A stretch of 6,440 nucleotides of DNA from Puniceicoccaceae bacterium (lineage in GTDB: Bacteria > Verrucomicrobiota > Verrucomicrobiia > Opitutales > Coraliomargaritaceae), in contig PXBU01000117.1 of the NCBI GenBank assembly GCA_003566795.1, positions 1 to 6,440 on the forward strand, read 5' to 3'. Below are positions 1 through 5,592 of the stretch, piece by piece. The translations under genes and the position numbers were made by a program. The notes under the pieces were generated by a model. It had not been told where the DNA came from. It saw nothing but the letters and a program-made list of their open reading frames with translations, and ran no database searches. The stretch's first letter is position 1, and each line of letters opens with the position of its first letter.

Positions 1-156
1 AAAGGAGAGAAGAAGAGTGTCATTCTAAATATCTCTGACTATCAATCCCTTATGGAGGACCTTGAGGATCTCGCTGCTTGTGCGGAACGAAGGAACGAAG
101 GAACCATACCTCACGAAGATTTCGTCAGAGAATTGAAAAAAAATGGCTTGCTATAA
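1..156 (+). CDS. Phd/YefM-like antitoxin, 3' part (type II toxin-antitoxin)
   Basis: The reading frame is open from the window edge and stops at TAA 154-156, giving the last 51 residues. The visible piece starts with a lysine-rich patch, then a beta strand and amphipathic helix (SVILNISDYQSLMEDLEDLA), then a polar tail ending in NGLL. The pattern 'V-hydrophobic-x-hydrophobic-(E/D)-Y-x-x-L-x-E-D-L-E-D-L' is typical of the end of the Phd/YefM fold and of the toxin-binding helix. The N-terminal dimerisation and DNA-binding part lies outside the window. In this family the antitoxin neutralises its RelE-type partner and represses the operon. Its stop lies 14 bases inside the toxin gene, the usual antitoxin-first, translationally coupled arrangement. 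RelB is an alternative family label. That it is an antitoxin is fairly sure; its exact family is less so. Confidence 0.75.
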   Translation, partial: KGEKKSVILNISDYQSLMEDLEDLAACAERRNEGTIPHEDFVRELKKNGLL

Positions 157-406
157 CATCGAGTGGCGCCCCTCGACAAAGAAAGACCTCAAAAGGATAT
201 CGAAAGCCGAGGTCTACAGAATCATCCAGGCAGTCGAAGGCTTATCCAATCAACCTAGACCACCGGGCTCGACGAAACTTTCAAGCAGTGACTCAACTTA
301 TCGAATTCGCATTGGGAATTACCGAGTCATCTACGAAATTCACGATGAGGTCATTTTAATCGAGGTTGTCAAAGTTGGGCATCGCAAGGATGTCTACAGA
401 AAATGA
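143..406 (+). CDS. RelE/ParE-superfamily toxin (probable mRNA interferase)
   Basis: This is an 87-residue basic protein, the normal length for RelE toxins. An N-terminal strand (YNIEWRPSTKKDLKRI) leads into two helices. The family signature follows: QPRPPGSTKL at 37-46, YRIRIGNYRVIYEI at 53-66, and the C-terminal VGHRKDVYRK at 78-87. K45, R54, R61, R81 and Y85 are the residues in places where RelE enzymes use basic and tyrosine side chains to cut mRNA in the ribosomal A site. This makes an endoribonuclease more likely than a gyrase-poisoning ParE, but that is inference. The ATG overlaps the antitoxin gene by 14 bases and has only a weak AGAG upstream, so translation probably depends on coupling. 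No frameshift or missing segment is visible, so the toxin looks intact. Confidence 0.9.
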   Translation: MACYNIEWRPSTKKDLKRISKAEVYRIIQAVEGLSNQPRPPGSTKLSSSDSTYRIRIGNYRVIYEIHDEVILIEVVKVGHRKDVYRK

Positions 407-477
407 GGTGAATCGGGTAGCGAGGGGGCATTAACTCTCGCCGCCCCCACATCACCCCCGATTCGTTGCACTCATTT
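401..477. repeat. Nested three-step inverted repeat at the toxin 3' end
   Basis: Three pairs of complementary arms are nested in order: AAATGAG (401-407) with CTCATTT (471-477), GAATCGGG (410-417) with CCCGATTC (457-464), and GGGGGC (424-429) with GCCCCC (443-448). That gives 21 base pairs separated by small asymmetric internal loops, with a 13-base apical loop. The outer left arm includes the last codon and the stop of the RelE gene. No T-run follows immediately on either strand, so a plain intrinsic terminator is unlikely. It could cap the toxin mRNA, be part of the structured element that follows, or mark an insertion point. The arms are directly visible; any function is inference. Confidence 0.7.
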
Positions 478-665
478 CCCTTCGGCGGGACTCAGAAGTG
501 TGTTGTGCCAGCTCACCACGACACGTCGGCCTTCTATGCGATTCTTGTCCATCAGCTCACAGGTTGTTCTGCTGGCACTACGCTGGCGAGTGTCGTCACT
601 TCGTTCCTCGGTACCCATAGCCTTCCTTCAGACCCAACCTCGCGGTTACGCCCGTGGCCCCTAGT
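412..665 (-). mobile_element. Possible group II intron remnant (domain I-like RNA), no intron protein
   Basis: This stretch holds no convincing protein on either strand. Read on the minus strand it contains, in order, CGCGAGGTTGGGTCTGAAGG (complement of 625-644), GACAAGAATCGCATAGAAGG (530-549) and GTGTCGTGGTGAGCTGG (508-524). From memory, these resemble recurring motifs of domain I of bacterial group II introns. It ends in CTACCCGAT (complement of 412-420), similar to the 3' ends of such introns. Neither a domain V hairpin with its AGC triad and GAAA-type loop nor any reverse transcriptase is present, so any intron would be deleted and inactive. A clear GTGYG 5' end was not found. The call rests on recalled motifs, not an alignment, so confidence is low to moderate. 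Another structured RNA or plain decayed DNA are the alternatives. Confidence 0.35.
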
Positions 666-678
666 AATAGTTCTTTCG

Positions 679-828
679 AACGATTATCCGGATCACTGGA
701 CGCAAGGCGATGATCTTGAAGACCTTAAAGCGCATCTCCGGGATTTATATCACGAATTCACCACTCACGACCTTCCTGGTATTGAAGGAAGACCGGAGAT
801 TAGACTCTCGCCTTGTCTCCGTATTTGA
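679..828 (+). pseudogene. HicB-like antitoxin, orphan C-terminal fragment
   Basis: Read from 679 the frame gives NDYPDHWTQGDDLEDLKAHL, then a helix (RDLYHEF) and LPGI, before a tail with no recognisable family features and a TGA at 826-828. The D-Y-P-D-x-W-T-Q-G-(D/E)-x-L-E-D-L motif is the core of small HicB-family antitoxins, where it forms the strand-helix of the partly degraded RNase H fold. The first half of the fold is missing. The frame stays open upstream only through the unrelated structured sequence, back to a TTG at 466, so the 120-residue ORF there is probably a chimera. No HicA toxin (small dsRNA-binding-like protein with an active-site histidine) is seen on either side. Most likely this is a relic of a second toxin-antitoxin locus cut by an insertion or deletion. 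Exact boundaries are uncertain. Confidence 0.55.
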
Positions 829-859
829 AACGCACCCAGAGTTCCCACATTGAGGGCGC

Positions 860-889
860 CTTGTTGGGAAAAGAATAATTTCCCACAAG
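860..889. repeat. Hairpin-forming inverted repeat, 11 bp with one bulge
   Basis: CTTG-t-TGGGAAA (860-871) pairs with TTTCCCA-CAAG (879-889), with one unpaired T (864) and a seven-base loop of mostly A and T. It sits between the HicB relic and the tsf terminator. There is no T-run after it on either strand, so it is not an obvious terminator. It could be a boundary of the accessory patch or a residual repeat unit. No second copy is visible in the window. Confidence 0.55.
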
Positions 890-902
890 CCCTGCGGGAT
901 AG

Positions 903-937
903 AAAAAGGCCCGCTTCCGAGGTGGAAGCGGGCCTTT
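903..937 (-). terminator. Intrinsic terminator of the rpsB-tsf operon
   Basis: The arms AAAGGCCCGCTTCC (905-918) and GGAAGCGGGCCTTT (924-937) are perfectly complementary over 14 bases around the five-base loop GAGGT. On the minus strand the stem is followed by a run of five T (complement of 903-907). It lies 25 bases beyond the tsf stop codon. The plus-strand side ends in TTTGGGAAAA, so it may also stop readthrough from the toxin-antitoxin side, but less efficiently. It fixes tsf as the last gene of its transcript. Confidence 0.92.
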
Positions 938-962
938 GGGAAAAGGTGTGAATGGCGTCTAT

Positions 963-1556
963 CTACGCGCCGATCTGGAAGCGGGCGAAGCGCCGGATGA
1001 CCATATTTTCGCCCATCTTGGCGATATTCTCGGTCAAAACCTGCTGGATCGTCTTGTCCGGATCTTTTACGTAAGCCTGCTCCAATAGGCAGTTTTCACT
1101 GAGATATTTATTAAGCTTACCTTCGACAATCTTCTCGACGGCTTGCGCGGGCTTGCCTTCGGCCTGCCCCTCTGCCACTTTTTTCTCCGCTTCAAGTATA
1201 GCGGGGTCGATCTCCTCACGGGAGACGCAGACTGGGCTGGCGGCGGCGATATGCATGGCAATATCACGGACGAACTTTTTGAAGTCGTCGGTCTTCGCCA
1301 CGAAGTCAGACTCGCAGTTGATTTCACACAGCACGCCAACTTTGCCACCGAGGTGGATGTAAGAATCGATCAGCCCCTCTGAGGCCTCGCGGTTGGCCTT
1401 CTTAGCCGCTTTGGCGACACCGCGTTTACGCAGTAACTCGATCGCGGCATCGAAATCACCTTCGGCTTCGACCAGTGCCTTTTTACAATCCATGAGGCCG
1501 GCACCAGTGCTCTCGCGGAGCTCGCCAACCATTTTTGCATTAATTTGAACGCTCAT
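963..1556 (-). CDS. tsf: Elongation factor Ts, short form
   Basis: EF-Ts is the cytoplasmic nucleotide-exchange factor that releases GDP from EF-Tu during translation. The 197-residue product starts with the UBA-like N-terminal domain (about 1-52), carrying LRESTGAGLMDCKKALVEAE at 13-32 and the RKRG/AKKANREASEG stretch at 43-61. The EF-Tu contact motif follows as NCESDFV at 80-86, with serine in place of the usual threonine of 'ETDFV'. A single core module and the C-terminal helix (TENIAKMGENMVIRRF, about 175-190) finish it. The length matches the short Thermus-like form rather than the roughly 280-residue E. coli form with a duplicated core. The ATG is 26 bases after the rpsB stop in an A/T-only-like spacer without a Shine-Dalgarno motif. 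It is co-transcribed with rpsB and last in the operon. Confidence 0.97.
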   Translation of the reverse strand: MSVQINAKMVGELRESTGAGLMDCKKALVEAEGDFDAAIELLRKRGVAKAAKKANREASEGLIDSYIHLGGKVGVLCEINCESDFVAKTDDFKKFVRDIAMHIAAASPVCVSREEIDPAILEAEKKVAEGQAEGKPAQAVEKIVEGKLNKYLSENCLLEQAYVKDPDKTIQQVLTENIAKMGENMVIRRFARFQIGA

Positions 1557-1582
1557 TTTTGATTACTTTTTGTTTTTAAAAT

Positions 1583-2437
1583 TTATTTTTCTTTGCTGCT
1601 CTCGATCGGTGCTGGAGCGGCATCATTGTCCGCAGCGGGCTTGGCTTCCTCATCCTCACCGTAACCGGCAGGTAGAGTCACTTCCACATCCTCTTGCTGC
1701 TCGAAGACTTGTTCGCGCACAATCGGGCCCGCACTTTTCTGGACTTTTTTGGCCTCACGTTTGGCCAGGCCCTCTTGAATCGCTTCCATGACGGTTTCGA
1801 CGATAATGCGAATCGACTTCACTGCGTCGTCGTTACCGGGAATCGGGTAATCCAGCACGGTCGGATCGGAATTGGTATCCACCAGGCCAAAGACCGGAAT
1901 ACCGAGTCGATTCGCTTCAGCGACGGCAATCTCTTCGTTTTTGGTATCGATCACAAAGACGGCTGCCGGCAATTCTTCAATTTCCAGAATGCCCTCAAAG
2001 TTGCGATTCATGCGGCTCATTTGGCGACGAATGGCGGCCTCTTCTTTACCGGGAAGCTTATCCAGCTCGCCTTCCTGGTCCATCTTCAGGAACTTGCGGT
2101 ATTTCACGAGCGAGGACTTGATAGTCGCAAAATTGGTAAGACCTCCACCCATCCAGCGGTTGACGCAGAAAGGCATTTGGCAGGCAGTTGCGGCTTCGCG
2201 GACAATTTCCTGTGCCTGCTTTTTAGTGCCGATGAAGAGCACGAGTTTACCCGAGGCAACGATCTCCTCGATTTTTTCGCAGGACTTTTCCAGGCATGCG
2301 TGCGTTTTCTCCAAATCGATAATGGAAATTCCATTGCGATTATCGTAGACGAAGGGCTTGGACTTCGGATTCCAGCGACGGAGTTGGTGGCCGAAGTGGA
2401 CGCCTGCTTCGAGTAGGTCTTGTGGTGTCGTATTCAT
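1583..2437 (-). CDS. rpsB: 30S ribosomal protein S2
   Basis: S2 is a small-subunit protein needed late in 30S assembly, and it helps S1 bind. The 284-residue product has the first S2 signature at about 8-17 (LLEAGVHFGH) followed by RRWNPK. NRWMGGGLTNF lies at 93-103, the second signature at 157-181 (from PAAVFVIDTKNEE to LGIP), and LVDTNSDP and IPGNDDA at 185-205. A coiled-coil excursion (about 107-150) is present as usual. Residues 230-284 form a low-complexity acidic/alanine/proline tail, beyond the roughly 240-residue core seen in E. coli. The start is the ATG that leads directly into the conserved N-terminus. No Shine-Dalgarno motif precedes it; a small GC hairpin lies 13 bases upstream. 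It is the first gene of the rpsB-tsf operon. Confidence 0.98.
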   Translation of the reverse strand: MNTTPQDLLEAGVHFGHQLRRWNPKSKPFVYDNRNGISIIDLEKTHACLEKSCEKIEEIVASGKLVLFIGTKKQAQEIVREAATACQMPFCVNRWMGGGLTNFATIKSSLVKYRKFLKMDQEGELDKLPGKEEAAIRRQMSRMNRNFEGILEIEELPAAVFVIDTKNEEIAVAEANRLGIPVFGLVDTNSDPTVLDYPIPGNDDAVKSIRIIVETVMEAIQEGLAKREAKKVQKSAGPIVREQVFEQQEDVEVTLPAGYGEDEEAKPAADNDAAPAPIESSKEK

Positions 2438-2450
2438 TTTCTGTTCAAAG

Positions 2451-2471
2451 CCCTGGGCACATCACCCGGGG
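2451..2471 (-). promoter_or_regulatory. Hairpin in the rpsB mRNA leader
   Basis: The transcript would read CCCCGGG-UGAUGUG-CCCAGGG, folding into two three-pair GC helices separated by one C-A mismatch, with a seven-base loop. It ends 13 bases before the rpsB ATG, inside the ribosome footprint. S2 represses its own operon through the mRNA leader in enterobacteria, so a role in autoregulation is plausible. The stem is short, and the function is inferred from position only. Confidence 0.35.
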
Positions 2472-2518
2472 AGAAACGATGTTTCTTTTAACTCTTATGG
2501 TTCGTGTGGTTAACGTTG

Positions 2519-2524
2519 ATTTTA
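2519..2524 (-). promoter_or_regulatory. Candidate -10 element for rpsB-tsf
   Basis: On the minus strand this reads TAAAAT, five of six matches to TATAAT, in the A/T-richer part of the gap upstream of rpsB. It would give a leader of roughly 70-75 bases. The -35 position (CTGGAA) matches the consensus poorly and falls within the inverted repeat at 2540-2566. Weak evidence; it is listed because a promoter must lie somewhere in 2438-2669 unless the upstream transporter gene reads through. Confidence 0.25.
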
Positions 2525-2539
2525 GCCGTATTTGGCACT

Positions 2540-2566
2540 TTTCCAGCATCCCAGTGATGCAGGAAA
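2540..2566. repeat. Inverted repeat upstream of rpsB
   Basis: TTTCC-A-GCATC (2540-2550) pairs with GATGC-A-GGAAA (2556-2566), ten pairs interrupted by a single A-A mismatch, with a five-base loop. No T-run follows on either strand, so it does not look like a terminator. Its place just upstream of the candidate rpsB -10 box would suit a regulator-binding dyad or a long-leader hairpin. Confidence 0.5.
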
Positions 2567-2628
2567 GCGCAGAGGGATACCAGTAGTTAAAGGCAAGGCA
2601 AGCGAAAAGATAGAAGAATCGCAGGCGC

Positions 2629-2647
2629 GGCCAAACCTAGCTTGGCC
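2629..2647 (-). terminator. Weak hairpin after the cation transporter gene
   Basis: GGCCAA (2629-2634) and TTGGCC (2642-2647) form a six-pair stem with a seven-base loop, 22 bases past the transporter stop. On the minus strand it is not followed directly by a T-run, so it would be an inefficient or Rho-assisted terminator at best. Some readthrough from the transporter gene into rpsB therefore cannot be excluded. Confidence 0.25.
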
Positions 2648-2669
2648 CGATTTTCACTGAACGCCGGGC

Positions 2670-3593
2670 TCAATGTGGATCGGGATGGATGTCGCGATGC
2701 GCTTCGCGAGGTTCCAGGTGAGTGGTCACCCGACTCTGCTGCGGAAGCGCCGCATTCAGCTTACGCTCTACCGCAGTCGCTCGTTTGTGCGCATCTCGAA
2801 TTGAAAGCTGGTCGGGAAAAAGCAGGTGGAGATCCACCCAATAGCCACCATTGCCCAAACTGCGGTGGCGCAAGGCGTGGTAGCCAATCCCCTCTTTGGC
2901 AGCCACCTCATCCAGCGCTTCCTCCAGGATCTTCTGAATTTCGGGATTCGCCTCATCCATCAGGCCGGCGACACTGCGCCGGATCAAACCGTATCCGGAG
3001 ACGAGAATATTGACCGCAACCAGAATCGCCAGAATCGGATCCCAGGGCAGCCAACCCGTCAACAAAATCAGGCCCAATGCCACAATCACACCGAGACTGG
3101 TCCAGGCATCGGTCAGGACGTGCTTGCCATTGGCTTCCAAAATGATCGAACCGCTGCGCTTGCCCAACAGCACCAGATAAACACCCAGCACGCCGTTGAT
3201 TAAGATGGTCACAGCAGTCAACCCAACCCCCAGGCCCAAATTCTCCAAATGTAAACCTGCCATCCACTTGGAAATGGCATCGTAGATAATAAACAGCGCG
3301 GCTATGATGATCAGTGTGCCTTCAACTCCGGCCGAAAAGAAACCAATCTTGGCATGTCCATAAGGATGCGATGGGTCTGGCGGTTTCTGCGACAAGCGCA
3401 AACTGAAAGAGGCAAAGCCTACCGCCACCACGTGCACAATCGTCTCCACCGAATCCGCAAAAATCGCCGCCGATCCAGTCATCCAATACGCACCGAACTT
3501 AAGCGCGAGCATCAAAAAGCCTACCGCGAGAGATAGGTTCATCGCCCGCAGCATTAAACGCCGCTCGCGGACGCTGGTGACAATTGTGTCCAT
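2670..3593 (-). CDS. Cation diffusion facilitator (CDF) family transporter
   Basis: CDF proteins are inner-membrane antiporters that export Zn, Fe, Mn or related divalent metals in exchange for protons. The 307-residue product has the six-helix membrane domain (about 15-205) and the cytoplasmic ferredoxin-like C-terminal domain (about 215-297, ending in VTTHLEP). PPDPSHPYGHAKIGFFSAGVEG at 71-92 (given here as PPD, HPYGH and FFSAGVEG) is the loop/TM3 hallmark of one CDF clade. TM5 carries H158-x3-D162. In TM2 the equivalent site reads D47, E50, H54 instead of the D-x3-D of YiiP, so metal preference cannot be read off directly. The tail is histidine-containing (HRDIHPDPH). GGGAG (complement of 3605-3609) lies 11 bases before the ATG, the clearest ribosome-binding site in the window. 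The gene is divergent from the outer-membrane receptor. Confidence 0.93.
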   Translation of the reverse strand: MDTIVTSVRERRLMLRAMNLSLAVGFLMLALKFGAYWMTGSAAIFADSVETIVHVVAVGFASFSLRLSQKPPDPSHPYGHAKIGFFSAGVEGTLIIIAALFIIYDAISKWMAGLHLENLGLGVGLTAVTILINGVLGVYLVLLGKRSGSIILEANGKHVLTDAWTSLGVIVALGLILLTGWLPWDPILAILVAVNILVSGYGLIRRSVAGLMDEANPEIQKILEEALDEVAAKEGIGYHALRHRSLGNGGYWVDLHLLFPDQLSIRDAHKRATAVERKLNAALPQQSRVTTHLEPREAHRDIHPDPH

Positions 3594-3714
3594 CTTTCAA
3601 TTTTCTCCCGTAGAACAAGGACTGTCCAACAGATAAGCGCTCTTTCTTTTGTTAAGTTATTTATTTTTTAAATTAACATTTGCTTTATATGTGGCTGTTT
3701 GTTTTCGCTGGCTT
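3594..3714. promoter_or_regulatory. Divergent promoter region between transporter and receptor genes
   Basis: These 121 bases separate two divergent genes and so must hold both promoters. The part at 3645-3690 is strongly A/T-rich. It contains a 6-bp dyad, TGTTAA (3650-3655) and TTAACA (3673-3678), with 17 bases between the arms. A TTTATAT (3684-3690) could act as a -10 box for the receptor, about 25 bases before its ATG. No convincing -35 element, Fur box or Zur box could be recognised by eye. Confidence 0.4.
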
Positions 3715-5589
3715 ATGCAAACAACCAATCATCTGCTGCGGCTGGCAGTGCTCTTTTCTCTTCTTCCGGCGGCTCTGCGGGCGGCGGAAGCGCCTGTTAG
3801 CGAGGCTTCCATCGAGTTGCCCACACTAGTGCTGCAGACACAGGAGACTGCTAACGAGCGCTCGGCCACGACCTATACCACCCCGATCTCCACGCTGGAG
3901 TTTGACCCACGGGTCGATATGCAGTCCCGCAACATGGCGGAAGCGCAGGGCGATATCGTGATCCGGGGTGGCATCTTTGAAGGCACCGGCATCCGCGTCG
4001 GCAGTGCGACGCTGATCGATCCGCAGACAGGCCACTATTTCGCGGAGCTGCCCATCGGCCCCGAGATGCTCGAACCCTATCAGGTGCTGACGGGTGCCGA
4101 CAATGCGCTTTACGGCTTTAACAGCACCGCCGGCACCATCAGCTATGGCTGGTCGGAGATCGGGAATGGTGGCAGTGCCACAGCCGGAGGCGGCACGAAC
4201 AAGCTAAATTTCCAGCGCCTGCACCATGGCTGGACGACCCCGCTGGGCGAATCCGGCAAATGGAAACTTGGCGTCGAAGCGGAATATTCCCGCTCCGAGA
4301 GCGACGGCACGATCCAATTCGGGGACCACGATTTCAATCGAAGTTCGGGGCGGGGGCAATTGGTGGGCCCGAATTCACAGACCGACCTTTTCGCCGGTTA
4401 CCAGGAGAAGTTTTTCGGTTGGTTCGGTATGTATACGGGCGATGCATTCGCCGCCTTTGATCCATTTGAGACGGAGAACCTGAAGACGCGTCTCTTCTTA
4501 CTCAATCACCGCCAGCGCTACGGCGATGCGAGCTGGTTTGAGGCGACGACCTACTTTCGCCGACACTCGGATCATTACATCTTCAACCGCTTCAATCCGA
4601 ATGATGATTTTATTCATGAAACCAAAGTCCACTCCCTGGGATTCTCCGGACAGCACGCTTTCGATGAAGCCTTCGCGCTCAACTACGCCGGCCAGCTGGC
4701 GGCCGACCGCATCGAATCCACCAACCTCGAAAACAACTTCACCTCACGCAGCTACTTCAAGTTGAGCCTGTTGCCACAATATCAATTCCGACTCAATGCG
4801 AATGACACCCTCACCTTCCGCGCTGGTGCGAGTTTTGACGATACCAACCGCAATTCCTCTGAAGTCTCTGCGATCGCCGATGTCGCCTGGGAGCGGATCG
4901 AGCGCAACGGTCGCTCGCAACGACTCTACCTGGCTTACGCCGAAAGCAGCCAAGTGACCGGCTACACGGCCATCGGCGGGGCCCCAGCAGGCCTTTTCGC
5001 CAGCAACCCCGACCTCGGCACCGAAACCAGCCAGAACCTTGAACTCGGCGGCACGCTCAAGCAGGCCACCTGGGGCTTACATGCCGCCCTCTTCTACCGC
5101 TGGGATAACGATCTGACCGACTGGACCTTTGATAGCACCAACGCCGCGGCGCGCACCGCCAATCCGGTCGACCTCGAAACGCTGGGATTGGAGATCATTG
5201 GCACCCGGCATTGGGGGAATATTGAATGGATCGGCAGCTATACTTACCTCCATAAAGACGAAAGCTATCAGCAAGCGGGCGTCGATGCCAGTTTCTATGC
5301 GCTCAATTATGCCAAGCACCGCATCACACTCGGCGGCATCTGGCGGCCCATCGACTGGCTGGAGCTACGGGTCGATAATGAGTGGCGCCGCCAAAGAAAG
5401 AACCAGCTGCGCAACAGTGATGATGCGGCACTCTTCACCCACATCGGCGTCAGCTTCTACCCACCCCAGGTCGAAAACCTGGAAATCTTCCTGGCCGGTG
5501 AAAACATCTGGCAAGAAGATTTCGAGGATCTGCCCGGCACGCCCGGTCGCGGGCGCCAATACTCCGGCGGGGTGCGCTACAGCTGGTAA
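3715..5589 (+). CDS. TonB-dependent outer-membrane receptor
   Basis: This 624-residue protein takes up a scarce ligand across the outer membrane using TonB energy. The ATG at 3715 was preferred over an in-frame TTG at 3649. It is the first ATG, the extra 22 residues come from the A/T-rich promoter region, and it gives a good signal peptide (LLRLAVLFSLLPAALRA, cleavage near ALRA-AEA, about residue 24). A possible TonB box is ELPTLVL at 34-40. The plug (about 50-148) has DIVIRGGIFEGTGI at 80-93, DPQTGHYFAELPI at 102-114 and LTGADNALYGFNSTAGTI at 125-142. The rest is a 22-strand-type barrel ending in VRYSW, with the terminal aromatic residue that BAM recognises. No carboxypeptidase-like N-terminal domain is present. 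The substrate is unknown; the DPQTGH plug type also occurs in BtuB-like receptors. No Shine-Dalgarno motif precedes the start. Confidence 0.93.
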   Translation: MQTTNHLLRLAVLFSLLPAALRAAEAPVSEASIELPTLVLQTQETANERSATTYTTPISTLEFDPRVDMQSRNMAEAQGDIVIRGGIFEGTGIRVGSATLIDPQTGHYFAELPIGPEMLEPYQVLTGADNALYGFNSTAGTISYGWSEIGNGGSATAGGGTNKLNFQRLHHGWTTPLGESGKWKLGVEAEYSRSESDGTIQFGDHDFNRSSGRGQLVGPNSQTDLFAGYQEKFFGWFGMYTGDAFAAFDPFETENLKTRLFLLNHRQRYGDASWFEATTYFRRHSDHYIFNRFNPNDDFIHETKVHSLGFSGQHAFDEAFALNYAGQLAADRIESTNLENNFTSRSYFKLSLLPQYQFRLNANDTLTFRAGASFDDTNRNSSEVSAIADVAWERIERNGRSQRLYLAYAESSQVTGYTAIGGAPAGLFASNPDLGTETSQNLELGGTLKQATWGLHAALFYRWDNDLTDWTFDSTNAAARTANPVDLETLGLEIIGTRHWGNIEWIGSYTYLHKDESYQQAGVDASFYALNYAKHRITLGGIWRPIDWLELRVDNEWRRQRKNQLRNSDDAALFTHIGVSFYPPQVENLEIFLAGENIWQEDFEDLPGTPGRGRQYSGGVRYSW

Positions 5590-5592
5590 GCC

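Noticed and set aside
78..359. 93-residue ORF overlapping the antitoxin and toxin genes in another frame
   Set aside because: Its product is a low-complexity basic protein without family features, while the overlapping frames match known toxin-antitoxin families.
401..477. Integron attC site
   Set aside because: The palindrome lacks the RYYYAAC and GTTRRRY core sites in the right places.
466..828. 120-residue ORF read as one hypothetical gene
   Set aside because: It begins at a TTG without a ribosome-binding motif, its first ~70 residues fall in the structured block, and only its end looks like a protein family (HicB).
1694..2416. 240-residue plus-strand ORF opposite rpsB
   Set aside because: It lies wholly antisense to a clear S2 gene, has no recognisable motif, and is explained by codon bias of the real gene.
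2642..3013. Plus-strand ORFs opposite the CDF gene (also 2826-3203)
   Set aside because: They are antisense to a well-supported transporter gene and have no membrane or domain features of their own.
3649..3714. N-terminal extension of the TonB receptor from a TTG start
   Set aside because: The extension translates the A/T-rich promoter region, and the ATG at 3715 gives a normal signal peptide.
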